Assembly: GCA_964561035.1 (NCBI GenBank)
Contig: CAZLNR010000006.1
Coordinates: 1-41,875 of the forward strand
Reading direction: 5' to 3'
DNA from: XYD2-FULL-39-9 sp964561035
Lineage (GTDB): Bacteria > Patescibacteriota > Patescibacteriia > Magasanikbacterales > GWA2-37-8
Length of the DNA stretch: 41,875 nucleotides
The notes beneath the pieces are model-generated. The model searched no databases. It worked only from the letters and a program-made list of their open reading frames with translations, and was not told the origin of the DNA. Every line of letters starts with the position of its first letter. The first letter of the stretch is position 1. Positions 36,596 through 41,875 of this stretch are shown here, piece after piece. The position numbers and the translations under genes are program-made.

Positions 36596-37642
36596 ATGAA
36601 ATTAAAAATTTCTAATTCAATACTATATAGCAGTATAGGGTTATTGGCGGTAATTTTAACCGGCAGTATTTTTGTATATGTGTTGAAATGGGCAGTTGCG
36701 CCACGCCAATCCACCTTGTTGCCAACTAACAAAAATATAGAACATGCGTCGATTATCATGAGCCCGCTTGATGGTTTGCCGGCCAGCAGTTCTATGGCGC
36801 AGGTAATTGGGGTTATGATAGATAATCATCCGGACGCGCGTCCGCAATCGGGAGTATCGCAAGCAAAAATTGTGTATGAAACTATGGTGGAAGGCGGTAT
36901 TACCCGATACTTTGCTTTATATGATGCTGCCCAAGAAGTTGCTCAGATAGGTCCAGTGCGTAGCGCGCGATTATATTTTTTGGACTGGATCCAGGAATAT
37001 GGCGATGGTTTGTATGTGCATTCTGGCGGCTCGCCGCAAGCGCTGGCATCAATTAAGCCGCGGCACGTGTTTGATGCAAATGAATTTTTTTGGGGGAGGT
37101 ATTTTTGGCGCGATAATCGTAATTTTGCTCCGCATAATTTGTATACCAGTACTGAAAAATTACGCGCTATGATTGAATATAGAGGTGTTAGCACTACGCT
37201 GTTTACGCAAGAAAATGCCTGGAAATATGGAGCAGATACAACCGTCGCTTCCAGCAGTGTGGGTGTAGTAATAGATTTTAATTCCGCGTATCAGGTGCAA
37301 TGGAATTATGATTCGGATATGTCTTTGTACCAGCGTGTACGCAACGGTAGAAATGAAAAAGATGCTGATGATAAGCTGGTACAGGCGCGTAATGTGGTTG
37401 TGCAAATAACCGCGGTTGCAGATATTGCTCATGATGATAAAGGGCGGCAAGAAATCGTAACAGTGGGAAGTGGGGAGGCATTGGTATTTAAGAATGGTTT
37501 AGTTATTCGCGGTACTTGGAAGAAGAAAACGATTACCGATCGTACTAGGTTTTTTGATGATGCTGGCAAAGAAATTATATTTACACCAGGTAATACATGG
37601 GTAGAGGTTGTGCCAAAAGAAGCATCTATAAATATTAAATAA
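36596..37642 (+). CDS. DUF3048 (YerB-like) membrane-anchored protein
   Basis: 348 residues from the ATG at 36596. One N-terminal anchor (about 10-32), then the DUF3048 N-domain (MSPLDGLPA near 55, GVMIDNHPDARPQSGVSQA near 71-89, VYETMVEGGITRYFALY near 92-108, IGPVRSAR near 116-123) and a C-domain with RGTWKKKTITDRTRF and EIIFTPGNTWVEVVP. Residue numbers are approximate. The family is extracytoplasmic and of unknown activity, found in Firmicutes and Patescibacteria. The open frame extends 14 codons upstream, into the bL25 terminator, so that start is rejected. It is convergent with prmC, with only 2 bp between stops. Confidence 0.9.
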   Translation: MKLKISNSILYSSIGLLAVILTGSIFVYVLKWAVAPRQSTLLPTNKNIEHASIIMSPLDGLPASSSMAQVIGVMIDNHPDARPQSGVSQAKIVYETMVEGGITRYFALYDAAQEVAQIGPVRSARLYFLDWIQEYGDGLYVHSGGSPQALASIKPRHVFDANEFFWGRYFWRDNRNFAPHNLYTSTEKLRAMIEYRGVSTTLFTQENAWKYGADTTVASSSVGVVIDFNSAYQVQWNYDSDMSLYQRVRNGRNEKDADDKLVQARNVVVQITAVADIAHDDKGRQEIVTVGSGEALVFKNGLVIRGTWKKKTITDRTRFFDDAGKEIIFTPGNTWVEVVPKEASINIK

Positions 37643-37644
37643 TA

Positions 37645-38502
37645 TTATCCTTGCAGTTTTATAACCACTAGCCGGTCAAAACCGGATAGGTCTTTTTTAA
37701 TTTCTATGTGCGCGTATGGCAAGTGGTTTTGAATAAGTTTGATGATTGCCGCAGTTTGAGACGGGTCAATTTCAAGCAAAATAAACAGTTGGCAGGTTGG
37801 CGGCAAAGTTCGCATCTGAGATAGCAGGCTGTTGTACGCAGCCAAACCATTATGCTCAGCTACGAGCGCGATTTTTGGCTCTCGTTGAATGGAGGGTTCG
37901 GATTTAAATTGGGCTTCACTTAAGTACGGCAGGTTGGCAGTAATTACCATAAAACATGGCGTGCCCAGCAGGGTTTGTTTTTTAAGTAATGGTTCTAACA
38001 GATTGCCGTGAAAAAATTGTATTGGCGCATTGTATTTGCGCGCATTTTTTTTGGCCACTGCAAGCGCTTTAGCAGAAATATCAATAGCAAAAATATGAGA
38101 TAATTTTGGTATGGTATGAGAAACGGAAATGGGAATGCATCCGCTGCCAGTACCAATATCAATATAGATGATGTCTGTTTTTTTTGCCTCCAGCTCATGT
38201 TTTATTAGGTCGATTGCTTCTTTGGCCATTATCTCTGTATCAGGGCGGGGGATAAGCACATGTTTATTTACAAAAAAATCAAGCCCTAAAAATTCTTTGT
38301 GTTTTAGAATTGCAGCCACAGAGTAGCCTCGGCGATACTTGGATATATAGAAATTAAAACGCATGCTTTCTATCCATGAAAGCCTGTATTTTGGAGAGGA
38401 GTATAAAAATTCTTTTGTTTTTTTTATAGCGCCCGCAAGCAAAACATCAATATCAAGGGCGGGTAGCATGTGAAATTTAACTTGTATTTCACGTACAGTC
38501 AT
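37645..38502 (-). CDS. prmC: Peptide chain release factor glutamine methyltransferase (HemK-like)
   Basis: 285 residues. An N-terminal helical domain (about 1-85), then the SAM-binding Rossmann domain: IDIGTGSGCIPIS (113-125) and FAIDISAKALAVAKKNA (138-154). The catalytic tetrapeptide reads NLPY (about 189-192) instead of the usual NPPY. The C-terminal E(P)-type block LLEIDPSQ is present. It methylates the Gln of the GGQ motif of release factors. It directly follows prfA (2 bp), the conserved gene pair. Confidence 0.93.
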   Translation of the reverse strand: MTVREIQVKFHMLPALDIDVLLAGAIKKTKEFLYSSPKYRLSWIESMRFNFYISKYRRGYSVAAILKHKEFLGLDFFVNKHVLIPRPDTEIMAKEAIDLIKHELEAKKTDIIYIDIGTGSGCIPISVSHTIPKLSHIFAIDISAKALAVAKKNARKYNAPIQFFHGNLLEPLLKKQTLLGTPCFMVITANLPYLSEAQFKSEPSIQREPKIALVAEHNGLAAYNSLLSQMRTLPPTCQLFILLEIDPSQTAAIIKLIQNHLPYAHIEIKKDLSGFDRLVVIKLQG

Positions 38503-38504
38503 AT

Positions 38505-39587
38505 TTATTCTTCGTCTGGATCTGCGCCTTCGGAGTCAAATCCGTGCATTTCAGCGGTGCGTACGGCAGTGATAATAGGTTCTAGGTCGCCATCAAGAAT
38601 TTTTGGAATATTATTCCAGTTTTGATGTATGCGATGGTCGGTGATGCGGTCTTGAGGAAAGTTGTAGGTGCGAATTTTTTCACTGCGATCGCCTGTGCCG
38701 ATTTGTGAGCGGCGTTTTTCAGTAATGGCTTTCATCTGTTCTTCGCGCTGAGCTGCATAGATGCGGGAGCGTAAAACCGCCATAGCTTTTTCTTTGTTGG
38801 CAGTCTGTGAGCGTTCGTCCTGGCACTGCACCATAATGTTGGTCGGAATATGAATGATGCGCACGGCCGAATAGGTGGTGTTTACGCTTTGGCCTCCGGC
38901 GCCTCCTGAGCAGAATGTATCAATGCGTAAATCTTTTGGCTCAATTTTAATTTCTGTTTCTTCGATTTCTGGCAATACAGCTACGGTTACGGTTGAAGTG
39001 TGAATGCGGCCAGATTTTTCCGTATCAGGTACGCGTTGTACGCGATGCACGCCCATTTCGTATTTTAAATCTTTATAAACATTTCTGCCTTTAATAGAAA
39101 AAATTACTTCTTTAAAACCGCCGATACCAATGCGGTTGGCATCAAGCATTTGGGTTTTCCATCCTTGGCTGTCAGCGTATCGGTTGTACATGCGGTAGAG
39201 CTCAGCCGAAAACAAGGCGGACTCATCACCACCCACGCCAGCGCGGATTTCCATAATAACATCTTTTTTATCAAAAGGATCTTGCGGGCGAGTTAGTTCT
39301 TCCAGCTGAGATTCCACCTCAGTTTTTTTCTGCTGTAATTCCGGCAGTTCAGCTGCGGCCAATTCTTTCATTTGCGGGTCGGATTCGGTTTCTATAATGA
39401 CCTGGGTTTGCGACAGATTTTTTTCTGTAGTTGCCAGCAGCTGAATAAGGTCTGCTACCGGTTTAAGTTCGGTATACTCTTGGGAGATCTCTTTTATTTT
39501 TTTAGGATCATTAAGTACGGCCGGGCTTTGCAGGTCGGTTTCAAGCTGTTTAAATTTTTGTTCTATGTCCAGGTATTTTTTTTGCAT
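38505..39587 (-). CDS. prfA: Peptide chain release factor 1
   Basis: 360 residues. Stop-codon recognition motif PxT is PDT (187-189) within HRVQRVPDTEKSGRIHTS, which identifies RF1 (UAA/UAG). The catalytic GGQ is residues 231-233 in GAGGQSVNTTYSAVR. Domain order and length are normal. It has its own promoter that overlaps the rpmE terminator, and is followed by prmC. Confidence 0.98.
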   Translation of the reverse strand: MQKKYLDIEQKFKQLETDLQSPAVLNDPKKIKEISQEYTELKPVADLIQLLATTEKNLSQTQVIIETESDPQMKELAAAELPELQQKKTEVESQLEELTRPQDPFDKKDVIMEIRAGVGGDESALFSAELYRMYNRYADSQGWKTQMLDANRIGIGGFKEVIFSIKGRNVYKDLKYEMGVHRVQRVPDTEKSGRIHTSTVTVAVLPEIEETEIKIEPKDLRIDTFCSGGAGGQSVNTTYSAVRIIHIPTNIMVQCQDERSQTANKEKAMAVLRSRIYAAQREEQMKAITEKRRSQIGTGDRSEKIRTYNFPQDRITDHRIHQNWNNIPKILDGDLEPIITAVRTAEMHGFDSEGADPDEE

Positions 39588-39613
39588 ACGGATATGAGCT
39601 GAATAATTTCATT

Positions 39614-39656
39614 AAAAAAACAGACTAAACATGAGAAGTATTATAGTCTGTTTTTT
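39614..39656 (-). terminator. Terminator of rpmE
   Basis: CAGACTA (39621-39627) pairs with TAGTCTG (39644-39650), extended by A/T arms, 16-nt loop; on the minus strand a run of seven T follows. The prfA -10 lies in its loop. Confidence 0.88.
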
Positions 39657-39667
39657 GAGATTATCAA
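39640..39667 (-). promoter_or_regulatory. Promoter of prfA-prmC, nested in the rpmE terminator
   Basis: On the minus strand TTGATA (39667-39662), 16-bp spacer, TATAAT (39645-39640). The -10 falls in the loop and stem base of the rpmE terminator. Confidence 0.7.
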
Positions 39668-39669
39668 AG

Positions 39670-39966
39670 CTAGGCTTTTTTGTCGGCAGCTTTCTTAGCG
39701 GTTTTTTTAGCAGCAACTGCAGCTTTTTTAACTTTTTGTCCTTTGCGTACGGCTGCGGCAGCTGTTTTCTTATCAGTGCGTTCTTGGAATTTCTCTACGC
39801 GGCGAGCAGTGTCAACAAATTTCTGTTTGCCGGTATAGAACGGGTGGCACTGGTTGCAAAGCTCAATACGAATAGATTTGAGAGTGCTGCCAGTAGTAAA
39901 TTTGTTACCGCAAGCACAGATTACTTCCGTATCATTGTGGTATTCTGGGTGAATGTCCTTTTTCAT
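39670..39966 (-). CDS. rpmE: 50S ribosomal protein bL31 (zinc-binding form)
   Basis: 98 residues from the ATG at 39966. MKKDIHPEYH start, zinc ligands in CACG (about 17-20) and LCNQCHPFYTG (about 37-47), the C+ type of bL31. A Lys/Ala-rich extension of about 35 residues extends the C-terminus beyond the usual 70. The frame is open 14 codons further upstream, but those lie in the leader and lack a family match. Confidence 0.95.
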   Translation of the reverse strand: MKKDIHPEYHNDTEVICACGNKFTTGSTLKSIRIELCNQCHPFYTGKQKFVDTARRVEKFQERTDKKTAAAAVRKGQKVKKAAVAAKKTAKKAADKKA

Positions 39967-39998
39967 AAATATGTTAAACACTATGTATAAGTGGTAAT

Positions 39999-40027
39999 AT
40001 ACTAGCATTATCCCAGTGTCTTGTCAA
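39999..40027 (-). promoter_or_regulatory. Promoter of rpmE
   Basis: On the minus strand TTGACA (40027-40022), 17-bp spacer, TAGTAT (40004-39999) with extended TGC. Back-to-back with the plus-strand promoter at 40031. Confidence 0.85.
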
Positions 40028-40030
40028 GGA

Positions 40031-40059
40031 TTGACAAAGTGCCAAATTTAGAGTATAAT
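40031..40059 (+). promoter_or_regulatory. Consensus promoter of the coiled-coil protein gene
   Basis: TTGACA (40031-40036), 17-bp spacer, TATAAT (40054-40059): full consensus. ATG at 40084. With the rpmE -35 it forms the inverted repeat TTGTCAAGGATTGACAA (40021-40037). Confidence 0.9.
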
Positions 40060-40083
40060 AATCCGTTATTTAAGATAAATAAT

Positions 40084-40473
40084 ATGTCACATATTTCAGG
40101 CGAAATTCAACCTAAGAATAAGCATGAGGAGGCTTTATTTGAAACCTTGCCATCGGTGATTGTTGATGATGAGATTGAGCATGTGTCTGTAGAGGGAAAT
40201 TCTACTGCAACAAACAATGATAGTTTAAGCCAAGAAACGGAAGATTCGCTGCTCGTTATGCTGGAAGCTGTTGACGATGAGTTAAAACGAGTCAAAACCA
40301 GGCTGCGCTCAACTCAAGAAACAGCTATTAAGTATTCAGCCAATAGTGATATCCTTGCTAAATTAAACGAAGAAAGCAAGTTTTTTCAGAGACAGTTTGA
40401 TGAATTAGTTGCGAAAAAAGATGTTATTTCAGCTAAAATTAAACAGTTCAGAAGTTCGGGGCAGGCGGCTTGA
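40084..40473 (+). CDS. Hypothetical coiled-coil protein
   Basis: 129 residues from the ATG at 40084. Acidic disordered N-terminus (1-50), then a long helix with heptad-like leucines and charged residues (about 53-122). No cysteines, membrane segment or known motif. Upstream frame before 40084 overlaps the promoter and is rejected. The TGA stop overlaps the -35 of the rpsB promoter, so it is genomically coupled to rpsB. Function unknown. Confidence 0.7.
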   Translation: MSHISGEIQPKNKHEEALFETLPSVIVDDEIEHVSVEGNSTATNNDSLSQETEDSLLVMLEAVDDELKRVKTRLRSTQETAIKYSANSDILAKLNEESKFFQRQFDELVAKKDVISAKIKQFRSSGQAA

Positions 40474-40498
40474 CTTTTTTCAGCCGTTACTATATAAT
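40470..40498 (+). promoter_or_regulatory. Promoter of rpsB
   Basis: TTGACT (40470-40475), 17-bp spacer, TATAAT (40493-40498). Its -35 contains the TGA stop of the preceding gene. Confidence 0.88.
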
Positions 40499-40532
40499 CC
40501 ACCCATCATTTATTCTCGCTAGCTATCTTTTT

Positions 40533-40567
40533 CCTCCCTTGGACCACTCCGGGGCAAAGCTAGGAGG
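40533..40567 (+). promoter_or_regulatory. rpsB leader with CCTCC complementary to its GGAGG
   Basis: The roughly 80-nt leader contains CCTCC (40533-40537) and GGAGG (40563-40567), able to pair and mask the Shine-Dalgarno; TTG (40539-40541) and CAA (40555-40557) add three inner pairs. rpsB leaders in other bacteria bind S2 for autoregulation, so a similar role is inferred. A second purine stretch AAGGAA (40575-40580) is closer to the ATG. Confidence 0.4.
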
Positions 40568-40583
40568 CAATAATAAGGAAAAT

Positions 40584-41378
40584 ATGTCAAAGAAAATGCC
40601 AACATTGTTGGAAATGTTAAAGGCCGGTGTTCACTTCGGCCATCAAAAATCACGCTGGCACCCAAAGATGGAGCAATTCATTTTCGGCGTACGCAACGGC
40701 GTGCATATTATTGACTTGGAAAAAACCCAAGCTCAGCTTGAAAAAGCATTGGAATACACCAAAAACTTGGCCGCAAAGGGTCATGTTATTTTATTTGTGG
40801 GCACAAAACGACAAGCTCGCGAAGCTATTAGAGAAGCCGCACTTTCTTGTGAAATGCCATATTTGGTAGAACGCTGGATTGGTGGTTTGTTGACTAACTT
40901 CGAAGAAGTAAAGCGCCGTTTGAAGAAATATAAGAATTTGAAAGACATGTTTGACAGCGGTGAAATCGAAAAATACACCAAAAAAGAACAAGTTGTAATG
41001 AAAAAACAATTGGAAAAATTGGATAAATATTTGATCGGTTTAACCGGTTTGGAAAAATTACCAGACGCAGTATATATTGCCGATATGAGAACAGAAAAAA
41101 CCGCTTTGGCCGAAACTGACAGAACCGATGTGCCAACTGTGGCTGTTTGCGATACTAACACCAACCCAACCAAGGTGCACTATCCAATTCCTGCCAATGA
41201 TGACTCTGTAAATTCAATCAAGATGATTGCTGATATGATGGCTGAAGCTGTTAAAGAAGGCAGAAAAGAATTTGAAAAGAAAAAATTAGAAAAAGCAAAA
41301 GAAGAGCCAGCAAAACATCGCGCTGAAAAAGAAGAAAAGACTGAACGCAGAGCTCTTAAGAAAGAAGAATCCGTATAA
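40584..41378 (+). CDS. rpsB: 30S ribosomal protein uS2
   Basis: 264 residues from the ATG at 40584. LLEMLKAGVHFGHQKSRWHP (about 7-26), the rRNA-contacting core, FVGTKRQAREAI, WIGGLLTNFEEVKRRL and the AVCDTNTNP block are all clear. A Lys/Glu-rich C-terminal tail (about 230-264) is longer than in E. coli. Upstream codons in frame belong to the leader. It precedes tsf, the conserved pair. Confidence 0.98.
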   Translation: MSKKMPTLLEMLKAGVHFGHQKSRWHPKMEQFIFGVRNGVHIIDLEKTQAQLEKALEYTKNLAAKGHVILFVGTKRQAREAIREAALSCEMPYLVERWIGGLLTNFEEVKRRLKKYKNLKDMFDSGEIEKYTKKEQVVMKKQLEKLDKYLIGLTGLEKLPDAVYIADMRTEKTALAETDRTDVPTVAVCDTNTNPTKVHYPIPANDDSVNSIKMIADMMAEAVKEGRKEFEKKKLEKAKEEPAKHRAEKEEKTERRALKKEESV

Positions 41379-41412
41379 CAGGGTGCGCGCTTGCGCGTGA
41401 TTTGCTATACTA

Positions 41413-41421
41413 TACGGTATC
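41413..41421 (+). promoter_or_regulatory. Extended -10 element upstream of tsf
   Basis: TGCTATACT in the rpsB-tsf gap, about 27 bp before the tsf ATG; no convincing -35. It may add a tsf-specific transcript. Confidence 0.45.
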
Positions 41422-41447
41422 AATAAATCATTTATCTTCACATATAT

Positions 41448-41875
41448 ATGTCAATTACTGCCTCAGATGTTGCCAAGCTTCGATCTCTTACCGGCGCTGG
41501 CATGATGGATTGTAAAAAAGCGCTCGATGAAGCGGCTGGCGACATGGAAAAAGCTGCTGAAATTTTACGCAAAAAAGGTATTGTTAAAGCTGCTAAACGC
41601 GCTGACAAAGTTGCCGCCGAAGGCATTACTCAGGTCGTGGTAGACGGTAATACTGCCGTAATTGCGGAAGTAAATTCCGAAACAGACTTTGTGGCGCAAA
41701 ATGAAGACTTTAAACAAATGGTCAACAGCATTACAGCTGCGTTACTTGCCAGCAAGCCAGCTAATTTGGAACAAGCCATGTCTGTAACAGCTAATGGCGT
41801 AGCTTTGCAAGATGTTCTTAATAATTTTACCGCTAAAATTGGTGAAAAGATTTCTTTGCGCCGTTTTGCAGTGGT
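41448..41875 (+). CDS. tsf: Elongation factor Ts (partial, C-terminus off the right edge)
   Basis: The first 142 residues are present. The UBA-like N-domain has LRSLTGAGMMDCKKALDEA (about 11-29), which contacts EF-Tu. The core signature VNSETDFVAQNEDF (about 75-88) follows. EF-Ts is the nucleotide exchange factor for EF-Tu. It follows rpsB with a 69-bp gap. No Shine-Dalgarno is visible before the ATG. Confidence 0.97.
   Translation, partial: MSITASDVAKLRSLTGAGMMDCKKALDEAAGDMEKAAEILRKKGIVKAAKRADKVAAEGITQVVVDGNTAVIAEVNSETDFVAQNEDFKQMVNSITAALLASKPANLEQAMSVTANGVALQDVLNNFTAKIGEKISLRRFAV

Noticed and set aside
35824..40473. Alternative genetic code (UGA as Gly or Trp)
   Set aside because: Two genes end in TGA at sensible positions (35824-35826 and 40471-40473), Trp is encoded by TGG throughout, and no conserved gene has an in-frame TGA.
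1..41875. CRISPR array, insertion sequence or transposase
   Set aside because: No regularly spaced repeats, no transposase or integrase frame and no terminal inverted repeats with target duplications were found by reading both strands; only the tRNA half-repeat hints at past mobility.

Overview
The window reads as a chromosome segment of a Patescibacteria (Candidate Phyla Radiation) bacterium, most likely a Parcubacteria-type lineage; this is inferred from gene content, not from a marker phylogeny. Supporting signs are small tightly packed operons, many start codons without a Shine-Dalgarno sequence, a DUF4012 glycan-locus protein, a VirB2-like 'T4SS pilin' with a large cysteine-rich ectodomain, a membrane-anchored peptide-binding protein without permease, a DUF3048 protein, and FN3-rich secreted proteins. 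TGA is used as a stop (35824-35826, 40471-40473), so the genetic code is the standard bacterial one, not that of Gracilibacteria or Absconditabacteria.

Layout. 1-6949 (minus): surface-polysaccharide operon, a polyprenyl glycosylphosphotransferase followed by three GT4 glycosyltransferases and a DUF4012 membrane protein that runs off the left edge. 6993-7448: RNase P RNA with its own promoter and a shared terminator. 7455-12804 (minus): secG, anchored peptide-binding protein, tRNA-Leu(CAG), RNase J, 2-hydroxyacid dehydrogenase. 12798-15230 (plus): thioredoxin-fold DsbA-like protein and T4SS-pilin protein, from a promoter whose -35 overlaps that of secG on the other strand. 15241-18230: uvrA. 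18243-20773 (minus): tRNA-Ile(UAU), RluD-type pseudouridine synthase, gmk, rplS; a 40-bp copy of the 3' half of the tRNA lies just downstream of it. 20797-24598 (plus): PAP2 phosphatase, sugar nucleotidyltransferase, mltG, queA and an unknown gene. 24604-28223 (minus): rplK, nusG and secE, then gyrB.

28224-33293 is the accessory part: a 37-residue membrane micro-ORF, a promoter followed by a nested, pseudoknot-capable set of inverted repeats interrupted by a 100-N assembly gap, a 1054-residue FN3/Ig secreted protein and a GC-richer matrixin-type metalloprotease. The micro-ORFs and the protease carry strong Shine-Dalgarno sequences, unlike their neighbours. 33294-41875 returns to core functions: an unknown membrane protein with rodA/ftsW, a zinc-ribbon protein with bL25, a DUF3048 protein, prfA-prmC with rpmE on the minus strand, an unknown coiled-coil protein, rpsB and the start of tsf.

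The best candidate for something undescribed is the structured non-coding region at 28567-29055. Other notable points are compressed divergent promoters, probable leaderless starts, a DsbA-like protein that has lost its second active-site cysteine, a CCHC zinc knuckle on the DUF4012 protein, and the tRNA-Ile(UAU) with its att-like duplication.
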